From: Cerrena zonata
Lineage: Eukaryota > Basidiomycota > Agaricomycetes > Polyporales > Cerrenaceae
Reading direction: 5' to 3'
NCBI GenBank assembly: GCA_038087015.1
Contig: JASBNA010000005.1
Span: 1,612,001-1,676,000, forward strand
DNA length: 64,000 bases
Positions 14,833 to 27,413 of this stretch are shown here, piece by piece. Position numbers and translations under genes: made by a program. The notes under the pieces are model-generated. The model was not told the DNA's origin, made no database searches, and saw nothing but the letters and a program-made list of their open reading frames with translations. Position 1 is the first letter of the stretch. Each line of letters begins with the position of its first letter.

Positions 14833-17800
14833 TTAGTCCATAGGTAGTAAGAAGCTGGCCAACGCCCATCCAAAATCGCCTTCCTGATTCCTTACCAACA
14901 GAAGGCAATCTTCCCCTTCATCCACGCGAAGTGGCAGACCTCTATGTTCTCGTGGATGACCACACTCCTGAACGACCTCATACGCATCTCCTTCCACAAG
15001 AGTGTGGAAAGGAATCCCATGATACTGAACACCCTCGGGAGGCACACAAGCATGGACAACATAGCAAGCATAGAGTGGAGGCAGAGGAATAGGAGGCTGA
15101 ATGTAATTGAATGACGATTGACTGGGAGCTGGAGATGGCATAGCACTGTTGGGTTTCGAGGGAGGGAGAGAGGGAGACCGACGTTTACGAGTGGAAGGTG
15201 TGGGGCTCGGCCGCATAGTTTCAGTGAACCGCCGATGCAAATGGGGCTTACGAGATTCTCGACCTCTCTCCCCATCCTCTTCGTCAAGAAGGTCGTGATA
15301 ATGAGCAGTGCTACTCTGGAAAATAGCATCCCGGTCAATCGGATCGAGTAGTTTTCCTTGCGAATTTGCCCTTCTGAGTTGCATGGGGGCTGAGATCGGC
15401 ATACTCTTCGCGCGATTGTAAGCCGGTTTGGTGGGAGACAGGCCAGTAAATACGTTATCAAAGAAAGAACTGCCACTATCCTCCTGTTGGTATAGGGCAA
15501 CGGAGGCATTGCTATGAGTGTGCCGATGCTTCGAGCTCTTGGCAGACTTGCCCGATTTCTTCGATCGGAGGCTCTCACTCGACCCTCGTCTCTCGAGGGA
15601 AGGGCCTGCTTCTTGTGAATGGGTACTTCGAGGCTTGTTTGGTGATCGAGGTGTGGTTGGGAGGTGTGGCTCGAGGGACGCGAGCATCGTTGAGACAGCA
15701 ACTGTTTGGCTGAGTGCGGAAGCAGTTTGGAAAGAATGGCTGTGGGATCGTGAGCGACCCTTTTGAGCACGAGCGATTTCTTTCTCTTTCTTGCTCTGGC
15801 GTGGGGGCTGAATGATATTGAGACCTTCAAATTGACGAAGGATCTCCTCATGTCGCCACCTCCAAACCTTGATCGTTTCTTCACCATTCCCTTGGTCCTC
15901 GGTTTCGAGCTTCAAGGAATTCCAGAGCTCTTCCCATTTGCCTCGGACGTCGGACCAGAATAAAGTTTGCCATTCTGTAAGTTCCACAACAGTAAAATGA
16001 ACACCTTTCTCCAAAAGCTGGAGATACCGTGGGAGCTCAGCGAAGAGCTGGCCGCGCAACGCAACGTAAGACCTGGAAGCATCCAGGAGTGAAGGGGTTG
16101 GACGGTTCTTGGCGACATCAGTGTTGAGGAGTCCGTAGTGCAGAGGTTCAAGGGTATACATCGCCTCGAGGAGACGTTCTGGAGCTAACGCTGTCTCTTT
16201 CAACTTAGCGAGTTGAACCAGAAGTTGTTTCTCGATCTTTTCAGAAAGAGTGTCACAAGCAGGCAAAATTCCCTTCTCAATGACCTCCACGAACGCATCG
16301 TACGCAGCTGATCCATGGTTTTGATCGAGGCCCACGAGCTTTCCAAAGCTGAAGGTCCAGTCATGCAATGATTCCGCTAAGATCTTCACGGACTCCGACC
16401 ACTTGACCACATCCATAGCATAGTCCCGGATGGCTTCATCATACGCTTTCAGCCGCCGGCTCATCTCCGCGACAGCGGTAGCCTCGGCGTTCGCGTCCAC
16501 GCCTTCCTTTGCCCTCAATGCGCCCGGACGTGTGGTACTCTTCATTCTTGCAAGGTTCGCAGCCGCCGCGATTCCCATACCAAGTCCCTTCTTCTTAGAC
16601 TTCGTCTCCCCTGACTTCTTTGCGTTAAGATTAACTGCAGAACCAGTAGTCAAGACTTCCTTCACGACCTCCCTTCTCCGCCGGCCTTCGTTAACACCGT
16701 GGGCCACTGCTTCCATCTTGACTTTGGCCTCCTTGAGCTTGGGTTTATCGGGATGCGATTCAGGAGTCTCGTCGATGATAGCGCTGAGCAAAAGGGAGTA
16801 CTTGAGAAGCCGCTGGACTGGCTTGATGAGGAGGGATGGGAGGTCCCATGCATGGGTGAGGTGTTGGGCAAGTTCCCGTGTATGTGACAGGTAGTGGGTT
16901 AGGGAAGGGGTTTGGGGCAGAGCATTGAGATGTTCTAGCGCGGCAGGGTGTTTAGTGATGTACTGGGTATAGATAGGTTCCATCTTGGGTATCTATGGAA
17001 TTGAGCGATCAAGAATTAGCGTTTGGGAAGTTGACGCTTTCACAGCGACGTGACAAACGTACCATTTCTAAGAAGAGTGCTCCAACATGATCTTCACCAA
17101 TTCCGCCGTCAAGTATATTTCCTAGCGCCTCCTCCAATCGAATAGCAAATCCCTCTGAAAAGACAGCCAAGTCCCCTATGTTGTTGAAGATGATCCTGGC
17201 GTCATCTACTGTCATAGGTGGTGACAGAGAAGCCGGATCTGAAGTATCGGAGGCAGTTGAGACTGCTCTTGAAGATGACGAGCCATTGGATGAAGGGGGC
17301 GGCGTGAGAGGTATTGGGTGGCCTAGAGATAGAGTCAATAAGAATACAAAGAAGAGCGAGGGAAAGGTTACGAACCTAAGGCGGCTGTAAAGTGGATATC
17401 GTGGATAATAGCCAGATCTGAGGCAAATGCCTTCTCAGAAGAGAGCAGCTCGAGCAGAGCGTGTATGCGTTTGGAAATAGGTGCAGGTGTGTCAAGGAAT
17501 GACGAAGTAGAGGCGTCCGATCGTAGGGTTCCCACCAGTGAATCAGTGTCGTTCATAGACACAGGCGAGGGTGGCGTCATTGGTAGTGGCTTATCAGGTG
17601 TGCTAAGCTTGCGAACGCGAGGGGGAGTACCGAGGTGGCCCGAGAAAGAGGCCAAGCTACGAGCATGGAGCAAAGTCATTAGACTGTCAGATTCAGTGTC
17701 GGTTGATGGGGTCAAAGGTATAGACAAAGATGAAGTTGAAGAGGAATCGGTATAGCGTCGGGCAGCAGGTCGTAGAGGGGATCGTGGTGGTAGTGGTGGA

Positions 17801-17946
17801 GACGGAAGAGGTGGTGGAATGGTGCCGCCATCCGAGTTGGCTCTCTCGGGTAATTGGAAGCTCTGAGGAGGGCCAGGAATGCCCACGCGGTGAGAACGAG
17901 GCTCGTCGATATTGAGGGGGGCAAAATTAGAGTCCATTTCCATCAT
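14833..17946 (-). CDS. Rho guanine-nucleotide exchange factor with DH, BAR-like and SH3-like domains
   Basis: Three exons (17376-17946, 17063-17322, 14833-16992) join in phase to 996 codons plus stop. Residues 1-165 are disordered, rich in Ser, Pro and Thr. A Dbl-homology domain follows: RIHALLELLSSEKAFASDLA, GDLAVFSEGFAIRLEEAL and, in the largest exon, SLLIKPVQRLLKYSLLLSAI, the diagnostic last helix block. A BAR-like helical domain (DYAMDVVKWSESVKIL to FWSDVRGKWEELWNSL) comes next. After a second disordered region the C-terminus (LYACYVVHACVPPEG to GDFGWALASFLLPMD) reads as a divergent SH3 domain. Such DH-BAR proteins (relatives of Tuba/DNMBP) activate Cdc42/Rho-type GTPases at curved membranes; the exact GTPase here is unknown. 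No PH domain was seen, as expected when BAR replaces it. Confidence 0.88.
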
Positions 17947-19294
17947 TGTCGTGGCAAGCGAAGACGTTTGTCAAGGCAAAGAGCGGGAGGGAAGTGAGTG
18001 TCGGTGTCCCTGTTCGACTCGGTATTTCTGGCTCCTCCACTCAAGACTGCCGTCTGCATGTTATTAACCTGCGCACGGAGCAGGGTAAACAACCTACCTC
18101 ACCTCCGACAATACAGCGGCTCCAGCCTGCCGCCCTTTCTACACGTGAATGCAATGTGGTCTTTGAGCCTTGCTGAGACCTTATCCCAGTAATGCGATAT
18201 GAATCTCGACGATCCGTAGAGAAAACCAGGGATCCAGAAGCTGCAGAAGGTCGTTTACCCAGGTATTCAGTGAGAAGAACGGCGAGTGAAAGACAGTCGT
18301 CGTGGTATCGAGATGAGTGTTGTCCGGGTGCTTGTGCCCTAAACGGGATCATGTGCCTTTCATCCGCGTTGTAACCTCTCTTTTTCTTAACCATCTAGCT
18401 AATATCTTGAGGCCTTGAGCTGACATACCTATGGCTGCAGAACTGGTGCTTGAAATGACGATAACCGCGAAAGACAAGACCAAGATCGAATCACCCCGCT
18501 GCAGAGCCTACGGACTCGGACATGATACTGGCGCACAGCCCACCAGCAGTGTGTCTAGTAGTCGCTCGAGACATTGGCAATGAGCTCGGATCCAGTACCC
18601 TTGGGACATGAGTGTGCGGAAGTGAAGAGGGCGAGGACAGGAGTGAGACACCAGGCTGGGAAGTGTATGCAGTATATATTTCTGATTGCAGGTCGAGAAC
18701 AAAAAGGAGCTGCCCTTAGCACTTCTGAAACTATATGTAGCCTCACGAGGCTAGTTTGATAGCATGAGGTATGTGTTCTGCACTTCTAATTTCACCGTGA
18801 TAATCGATTAAAGTACTCTGTAGGTATACGCATTGTTAGAATGTCCAGTCTAATACACATAGATCCTGCAATAACTCTGCACGAAGAGGAGTGACCCAAA
18901 CGTCCAAAGATTGAATTGAATGTGAACCCAAAATCCTTGCAATGTTCCTATGGAACAAAGAAAACCCCTTCTGCTATTATCGGTGACAATTCGATGAATC
19001 TTTTTTGCAGGTGTAGACCGCGACAGAATATCAAGAATGTCTCCGAAATAGGCCCGACTGTCAGTTATAACCAACAATAACACAGTACGTCAACCGCCAC
19101 AAGGAGCTTACTAACCAAGTCATCCCCGATGTCGACCATTCTCAGATCATTAATCATATTCACAAAGAGACAGAGAGTTTAGGGTTTACATGACTCAAGG
19201 AGAACAAGTTCAATATCACAAATCAAGTTATAATATAGAAGTACCATCTTCGAGGTGCTACCTCCCTCCAAGCACAGAATCCCATCAATATCAT
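17947..19294. other. intergenic, no gene supported
   Basis: This is the 5' region of the Rho exchange factor gene and the 3' flank of the FAD oxidoreductase gene. The longest frame (18041-18394 minus, 117 codons) overlaps the likely promoter and has no family motif. The part near 18.75-19.25 kb is AT-rich. Confidence 0.4.
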
Positions 19295-22266
19295 TCAAGG
19301 TGAGGGTGGTTCATTGTATGTGAATTCAACCGGCTCCCCAGTTTCCGTCAGCGGCCAGAAGTTGTTCCTAAACACATTAGTTGGATCATATTTCCGTTTG
19401 AGCTCGGCAAGGCGATCCCAGTTCTTGCCGTAGCAGGCCATGACTCGAGAAGGTAGTTCATGTCGACCAAGGAACTTATAATCAAACAGGTTAACGTTAA
19501 CCAGAAGCCAACAGTGTACAAGAATAAACTTACGGTCGGGAAAGGTCCGCCTACCGAGACCATTCCGATGGTTCCTTGCATCCACTATACAAGGAAAAGT
19601 TCTTCATCAGACACCCGTTGCTTGCTCATACGCATACAACGACATGAAACCTACCTCCTCGGCAGACGTGATGCACCTGGGATCATCGATGCCCATCTCC
19701 CATTGATGCAAGGCTGCGACGGTCCACACGGCCTCTCGCTGCTCTTTAGGCAAACACGTATCTTCGAAGTCGCCAATAGCGCCGCCTGACAGCTCAAATA
19801 TCCAAGCTATATAGCATGACGCCATGAACATTAACTAAACCACGTTGTGAAATGTAGGGGGAAATAGCCTTACTGCATCCTATAGGTGTGTCCCCAAATT
19901 GCATGACGGTCTTATTAATGACTTCATCCGGCAGAGAATGGATCAGAGCTGAACGCATGAACCACTGCCTCCCTCCTAAATATCAGTACCACCGACGTTT
20001 GAAGTCGAAGACACATTAATCAGTACGAAGTCCTTCATGTCAGTGAGAATTACGTCTGTACTTACGTTTTCCTCTTAGTACTTGCGCAACGCTATCCTGC
20101 TGGTTCAGGTAACTCTTTTCATTGACTTCATTCAAGATGGGCCGATCACCGTCCCAGCTTGAAATGGCGTTCAAATACTCTTGACCTTTCTCTTTGGGAC
20201 CGACATAACACATCTGGATGACAATGAGAGAATCTTGGTTTGCCGGACCGGTGGTTAGGAAGAGATTGGCGTAGAGTTCGCGCGGGCAGCCCTTGATACA
20301 GTCACGGAAGTGTTTGATCAGAGATGGTGCAGTCGCACGGTGGAATCGACTACAAACGAGGCATCTTGTAAGTCTGTAATCATGGCCGCTGGAAGAGACC
20401 TAGAACTTACTATAGTAGATTTCCGGCGAACACGACAGGGACTGGGAACGCTTTGACCTTGTATCGAGTCGCAATACCGAAAGCAGGCCCTGCACCGCGT
20501 ATAGCCCACCACAAGTCTTCTCTACTGTTAGTCTAGACCAATGCTATTACGGTGGAAGTAAACTTACCAGGATCGTTGTCTTTATCAAGAATAACGATCC
20601 GCCCGTCTGCAAGTACCATCTCTACCTCCACCAAATTGTCTACGCTCAGGCCATGCATACGACTGATGAACCCGAAACCTGCCAGTAACAATATCGATGA
20701 TCCTACAGGGTGGGCCGACCTACCGAAATTGAGTTTCAGAAATGGTGGACGATCAGGTCACGGCCGGAAATGCTTACGAAGGAATATGATATGGCACCAC
20801 CTTCTCTTCCCTTACACCTGTCAGTTTGTTGGTTCCCTCGAGGGCATTTTCCGACGTATACACATCCACCTCTTTCTGCCTCATCCCTGCGCCAATAGTC
20901 ACATATGCATGGCTATGGATCGGGTTCGCTACGCTCAATGTTCTGATGGGGCGCGATGCAGGGAACGTGTAACTACTACCCGGCGTGAATTGTCTAGCGA
21001 CGGAAGGATTGGTAAACCCAAAAGGACTTCGAATGATAGGAGAACTCCCAGGCGGACCTGCTCCGACGGTGATGGGACTCGGCCAACTTCTGATATTCGG
21101 GTACATGATACTAGCAGAGATGGGTGGAATGGCGGGGATAGTAGGTTCAATCCCACTATAGATGGGTGGACGAGTAGACGTAGAAGAGGACGAAGATGCT
21201 AGCCCAGGGATATATCCGAAAGGATCTGCATTAGATGAGTAAGAGTTGGTTTTGTTGCTCCCCGAGCTAGGGCCCTCTACGGGTGTGTTGGATGGCGAAG
21301 TACCGGTCGTCGCAGAACTACTGTCCATGGATGAGCTAGCGACCGAGTCCGTTGCGGAAGTAGTGGACTCTGAAGAAACTTGTCTATCTTGGATTTGTGG
21401 GACATTGTGTCGAGGTTCAGGGGAATGAAGCCTAGGACGATTTGTGGGTGGTTGTCGAGGTGTTTCTCCTTCGACATGGGGAAGAGGAGGACCTCTGAGG
21501 AAGGAACCAACCGACGTCGAAGCAGCATCATATGAGCGCAGGTGCGCATCGTCTAAAGACGCCTGTGCTCGCTGGCTGTTTCCACTCTCTGGTGGTGGAC
21601 TATCCTCCCTACGACGCTTCGTGGTCGTTACGGGAGTAGTATCTTCCGCAGCAATGTGAGTTGGTTGAGAAGTAGGACTTTGAGTGTGTGCCTGGATTAC
21701 TCCAAAAACGCCTTTACCCGTACTACTTCCCCTAGGCATATCCCTAAGGCTTGTCCACGTATGTCCATCATCAGTTGGGACCGGTGGCTCGATGTCGATT
21801 TCACGCATCAGGCTCAAGTCGATCACAACATCACCTGCGACGGACCATCCAGCGATTGCATATCCTCCAGCCTTCACCGAAGGCGAGAGATCGTGTTTGA
21901 TACAGAAACGGATTATGACACTGACGTCTTGCGCGTCCAAAGCAGACACAAGGATCTGGCAAAATGGTTTGATCTGGCCATTGAATGTTAGGATGCGTTC
22001 TTGAAACCTGTATAGAAGGCATATGAGATCAGCATAGCTTAACTATTGTTTTAAAATTTGGAGAACGAAGGAGATGATCCTGTCATCGATATGTTGGTGG
22101 CAGTATCATTTCATCCGGGAAATCGTAATATTGGCATTGCGCAGGATACTTACTCGTGATCGGTGGGCCGAAACACCCGCCCCTTGACCAACGAGACAAG
22201 CTCGTCAAACTGGACTTGTGTAATGGTAGGAGCAGGCCTAGATGATTTTACAGATATAGGTTCCAT
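19295..22266 (-). CDS. FAD-linked oxidoreductase, BBE/VAO type, with a large disordered insertion
   Basis: Flavin-dependent oxidases of this family oxidise sugars, alcohols or natural-product intermediates. The start at 22266 gives MEPISVKSSRPAPTITQVQF, with no signal peptide. The FAD-binding half contains LSAQD-like LDAQDVSVIIRFCIKHDLSP and VKAGGYAIAGWSVAGDVVID, the usual histidine of the covalent-flavin motif not being evident. It continues with YVTIGAGMRQKEVDVY, GSSILLLAGFGFISRMHGLS and DLWWAIRGAGPAFGIATRYK. The C-terminus carries the BBE block YDPTNVFRNNFWPL. Between the substrate-facing SLMREIDIEPP and YVTIGAGMR lies one uninterrupted open stretch of about 300 residues rich in Ser, Pro and Thr with a basic KRRRED patch. 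Splicing restores the frame at 20.75-20.83 kb (GTAAGC donor, GGTAG acceptor), so the gene looks intact. Around eight introns. Confidence 0.85.
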
Positions 22267-23625
22267 ACGACGGGTTAAAAGGCAAATCCAAGGGAGAAGA
22301 CGGCGTGTAAGTTCAATGAAGTGGATACAGCACGACGTTCAGTCAAGACCAAGGACAATTGGGAGCGGGGATAAGGTCTGACAGGTCGAGGAAGGAAGTG
22401 TATATGCTTTTTGCTCGAAGTAGACTTGTTATGTATATATATGACATTCGGAAAGGCGCGTACGTCAGTCAAAATTACGGAATAGGGTTCAAAGTGTCTG
22501 CCCACCGCGTGTTATGGAACAAACTTGGAATAGAGTGACAAGGGGGTGAGGGTGCAAGAAGTTAATATTGTTGGAGCTTTCCGCGACGAACCGCGTGGGG
22601 GATACAGTGTTCAGTATCTCAAGCAACTCAGTGCGTTGGGTAAGGAGCGTCTAGACTTCTTGGAACCTGATATGATGGACCGTACGGTCGCGTGAGACAA
22701 CATCCTACGATAACAGTACAGGATTTACGACTTGTGAAGAGTCTAAAGCGCCGGCTATTCAAGGGTACGACGCTAGCAATCTCCATGCTGCAGGTTTGAG
22801 GAGTTTGGACGTTCCTGGCCGAGGGGATAAGCCAAGGAATCCCGTGACATTTGCTGTGCGAAATGGATGCAAAAATATACTAAGAATAGTAAAATAGTGG
22901 AGTAATGTTACCAAAACGTCCTCAATAAAGCCGTAATCAACTCCCGCTTTCAATCACAGTCATTCCGCGACGCTATGCAACGTCCAGCGGGGGCGAGACA
23001 GTGTACACGACTGTACAGGTTCTTTCTACCAACAAGTGCAAATAGTCACCCACTTGGGAGCGCTGGTCTAGTCTTGGTCCATTTTCCTATCGCCGACTCA
23101 CTATCATCAAATGACCCAGAATCTCGAACGTTCGGCGGCGATAGGTAGACCTGTACGCAGCAATACGAAACAAAAAGTTTCAACCCACAAGTCTCAGGTC
23201 TGGTGTGAATAAATAACGCGTCTGCCTTGCGGAAACAAAAATGGACTGGATGAAATTTGACAGATGTTCTTACAGATGTTCTTACTGAAGTTCCTTGAAG
23301 ACAATCTGGAACCTCCGTGGCCTGAGCACAACCAGCTCTAGAGCGTGTCGGTCCCGAAGGGACGTCGCACCATGCTATACGCAAAGATGAAACCCACCCG
23401 CGACATAGCACGATCCGATGTATGTGTGACCATACATAAAAGTAGCCTGGAGCTCTATACGGCATCCGGGGGTACCGGATGCGGAACCATCAATGGAAAC
23501 TGTTGGGTGGAGTTACCCCCTCTGTCATCTAGTTACCGGACACGAGGCTCGCTAAAAGAACCAGATGAGCGAAATATAGATTATGTAGAAACGTACACAC
23601 CAACATGACTCGGAACTGTTTTTGA
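22267..23625. other. intergenic, no gene seen
   Basis: This holds the promoter of the FAD oxidoreductase gene and the 3' flank of EFG1. A short direct duplication of CAGATGTTCTTA occurs near 23263-23285. Open frames such as 23046-23465 (minus) have no recognisable content. Confidence 0.4.
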
Positions 23626-24631
23626 TCAACTGTCATCCATCTCCTCATCTTCGTCTTCTCCACCTTCACTCCCATTCTCATTATCACTGTCGTCTCCAAA
23701 GAACGCATCGTCCTGTACACCCGCCAATTTCACTGCCGGCTCCGCATTAGAGCCATTTTGGCTAGATTTAAGAGTTGACCTAGAACGGGGAGTGTGATGG
23801 GGAGCCTGGTCTCCATGCTGTTCTAGTTCTGGTTCGGAGCTGAGCTTCCCCTGTTCCATTTGTTCTCGTATCAGCTTCCGAATCTCTTCTCTTTGGAGAT
23901 CAGTCTTAGCAGTTTCCGCTGACTCTTCGGCTTTCGCCTTTCCCTTGTTACCATCGTCCTGTCGTACCTCAGACGGGAAGAGTGACACATATTTCTGCGT
24001 TCTAGGATAGTTCTAGTGCGGACGACCATGAGTATATATGACCAACATGTCAAGGAAGTAACCCATACCAGGACGTAATTGAGGTCTACTCGTAAAGTGA
24101 ACAGGTCACGATCTAATTGTTTACGTTCCTTCTTGTCCGTCGTTGTGTCAAGCTGCTTCTTTAATTGCTTGATTTTTCGTTCGAGTTTTGTCCGTTCTTC
24201 GGAGGGAAGGAGAGACTTAGCCAGAGTAAGACCTCGTGGACCCTCAACAGACGTACCAAAGAATTTGACTTTATGATACTTTTTCGACATGGTCTTTTCT
24301 TTCCTGACCCTCTCTGCCTCGGCCAAATCGTTCTCAAGGGCCCTGACCCGTCGTTCTGTCTCCACTTTGACATTGGCAGCCAGTTTATCCTAGGGGAATC
24401 GACATGTATTAGCCTACTACGAGCACACAGAAACGTCGCAACAGGGCAACTCACCTTAGCTAACAGTCGACGAGCCTGCCTTAGGGCAGACTTGATCTTC
24501 TGTACACCTGGCAAAGCATTGCTAGCTTTCGCATCATGTTCTTGTCTTTGTTTAGGATATTTTCGTCTAGTGGTGCTTGCTTTTGGGTTGGGTTTCGAAG
24601 AAGATGCTTTTGGTGTCTTAACAGGAGCCAT
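23626..24631 (-). CDS. EFG1: rRNA-processing protein EFG1
   Basis: This is a nucleolar factor required for early 18S rRNA maturation and small-subunit assembly. The start at 24631 gives MAPVKTPKASSSKPNPK, a basic N-terminus. The conserved core follows: LPGVQKIKSALRQARRLLAK, then ETERRVRALENDLAEAERVR and KKYHKVKFF-ERTKLERKIKQLKKQLD, ending with the short conserved LDRDLFTLRVDLNYVL. A 60-nt intron that is in frame and stop-free (about 24195-24254; GTACGT donor, CCGAAG acceptor) interrupts FF|ERTK. Read unspliced it inserts 20 residues that break the family motif, so I treat it as an intron. The C-terminal tail is acidic (Asp/Glu/Ser), as in orthologues. It is mostly coiled coil and lacks enzymatic motifs. 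Confidence 0.88.
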
Positions 24632-27413
24632 GATGCGTAGATAGTGATACCAGCTGTTAGTGCGGGGATTAGACGTTGATCACTATGATTATTAGATAAA
24701 CCAAAGTCTAGGTGCAAGTCCTGTATAGAGTGATCGGTGGAACTCGAATGAGGGTTCGGGTAAAAGGAGGAATTGGTTATGACCAAAATTGATACGTTCC
24801 AAATATGGTAACTCCTCGGAGATCCAAAACGTTCTTTCGTCAAACAGCACCGATTGTGGTGCAAATAGAGCGTCGTACAGCATGTAAGTACTAGAATTTA
24901 AGATAAACATCATGTTATAAAGATAAAACACTACACCAGATATATTCCAGAGAGTTTACCAAATTTAGAATATTCAATGCGGTTCCCTTCGATATCCTCT
25001 GTTGTCATTACTAGCCGGTACCACAATATATTTACGAAGCATCAAGAGTAAGTCACATTAAATTATTTCCCACTGTGAGCATTTTGTACCGAGGTTCATC
25101 TAGCAGATGGGGCCGTTCTCTATGATGAGGCCCCGGGTGAGCCTTCATTGCACTGTTTAGATTTGCGTATCTCTTGCAGTGGACGCTCACTGCACGTTAA
25201 TCGCTCGTTATAGCTCGGTAATTTGAACAAACAGTCCTTCATGTTCGTAAATATGCCTATGTCGAGTTTGGCAGGAGGCCCCGCTGCAGAACCCGACCAT
25301 GAGGACCACGGAGCTCGAAAATTGTTTGTAGTTTCTTCCGTAGAACTTCTTTCAGAGGACAGCATTGACAGCAGTGTTTCTTGATAGTATTGTGCATTTC
25401 TGACGTAACCTGAAATAAATAAAACAAATGAAAACTGGGACGGCGCATGTCAAATCACAATGACGCACCTCTTCAATACCAGCTACTTTTACGCACCTTT
25501 TCCTACTACGGAAGTGTCTTCCCAACAATCCTGCGTATGTGTTGCTGGCTTGAGGGACGTATTATTAGGACGAGCCGAGGTAGTGTGAATAAGCTTTAAG
25601 TGAGTGCGTATACGTTTGGTATATTTGTTTAGGAGACGAGAAGATCGATGTCATGAAGTGACCAGTTCGAAGTAGCTTCAAAGAGTGTGTAGACACCCTT
25701 TTGCGGAGGGAAAGTGTGGACAGTCAATGCCTGGTGGAAATCCTGACACCAATAAACTAGGAGCCCCTAAAATACAAACCTTCGCATAGGTCACTTTGAA
25801 GGATGTCAAAGATAATCGAGGAAATGTGTTAGCAAGAAAATCTGCTTATTGGACCGACCTCTTTGCTGAATTATCTGAACACGATGATGCCGTCAGAAAC
25901 TGAGGAAAGTGAGTGGGAAACTTGCTTAAAATTTTATCCTTTAACATTGCTTCACACCACTCCCAGGAGGCAAACGAGGATTACGTTGTATCTGAAGCCT
26001 TCAGTCAATGGTCACCATCCGGCAGAGACGCAGTATGTTCGTTCCGTTCAGGAAAAGAAGCGTCGTCTGGCGAATCTCGTAGGTTACAAAGTCCACGCTC
26101 CACTCTAAATGCTTTGGTTTTTTTGGATTGATACTTGGTAGACCTTCCTATACTGTCGCACTGGACCCGGAGCACATCAAGAGGGTTCTGAGCAATTGGA
26201 TCGTATGGTCCTATGCCAAGAGCCTCGACACTACCAGGTGGTTATCACCAGCCGAGGCACAGTTATATGGTATTTTGTCTCTAGTGGCTACTACCACAGT
26301 GGGGCTATGATTGCATTTAGAGACCCGGACACTGTGAGAGCTATATTATTCGAAGATCGAGTACTCATAGGGTCACCAATATGGATGAGGACATCGTCGA
26401 CAGTTCTAGCCCCGTCATGACTCTTATATAGGTATGAAGGTTCGACTTCGTGTTGAAGGCGTGTTGAAGGACCAAGAGAATAGTAGTGAGACCTAGTATT
26501 TCAGAGTATAACGCCTCAGTGTCATCATATGAACACCCGGTGGTATTTAAGGTTGCTTCCTGTGGAGTTAGAGGGTGATTGCCTGTGAAGCTAGGTTTGG
26601 AGGGAACTTTTGCCATTTTATGAGAGTTATTTTGCACAGTAAGGACAGTTTGAAAGGTAGGCCTAAGAGGAATGACGAGAGCAAGAACGAAAGTGAAGAT
26701 GGTTCTGAACTAACTCAAAAAGCACCTCAAGCGGCCCAGGCAGCGGTTTCAATTTTATTATCAAATACTTCGACATCATCGTTCAACGTCGACTGAACAA
26801 GATCAGTACTGGTATGAGTACAAACAATCATGTTGTGCAAGCCAACATACCTTTAGATTCTGATCACACTCACAGCAGAAAACTGCCTGCTCGCGTAACC
26901 AAAGATGAAAAGGTGACCGGGATGGACATCGGTCTATAATATTCAAGTAGTATATGTAATACGACTTAACTACTAGTAAGTACTTGAAGAGGGACGGGCG
27001 AATCGAAATCTACTAGTAATACAATTGTTGACAGAGCAGGACAGCACGGGAGCGGAGAGTAAGCAGACGCGACAAAGCAAAGACGAGAGGACGACGAGAA
27101 CTAACGAAAATATATCAAATAATCACTGTTATTTAGATAAGGGAGGTCCAGTTTTGTCATCCTTGCACAGCAACACGAGATGAGACCGGATTAAATAAGG
27201 GATAAAAAGGGTGCTGGTAATACAAGGCGGGTGAAAGAGGTGACACAACGGGACAGTCGAGATGGGAATTGTTCAAGGTAACGACGGTGCTGCAGCGAGG
27301 AAACGACGCCACTTTGGTCTGTAACAAATAATGGATGAAAAAGAATGGAAGTGCCGGTTGGCGAGGGATGAGTGTGAAGGATAGGGAGGTTGAGGATGTT
27401 GACTTTGAGTGTT
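24632..27413. other. AT-rich gene-poor region with coding-like fragments
   Basis: I found no complete gene. Coding-like stretches are: minus 25120-25365 (81 codons, begins MLSSERSSTEETTNNFRAPW), and plus 25863-26108, where a possible 56-nt intron (GTGAGT to CCCAG, about 25909-25966) would join SETEE to a basic stretch ending EKKRRLANLVGYKV. A third is plus 26575-26796, rich in Lys/Glu/Ser and Ala. None matches a family I know; they may be remnants of decayed genes. Several direct AGTACTTGAAG/GTAAGTACT-like short repeats occur near 26.95-27.0 kb. Confidence 0.25.

Noticed and set aside
15118..15887. ORFs on both strands overlapping the Rho exchange factor
   Set aside because: Shadows of the long coding exon, with no motifs.
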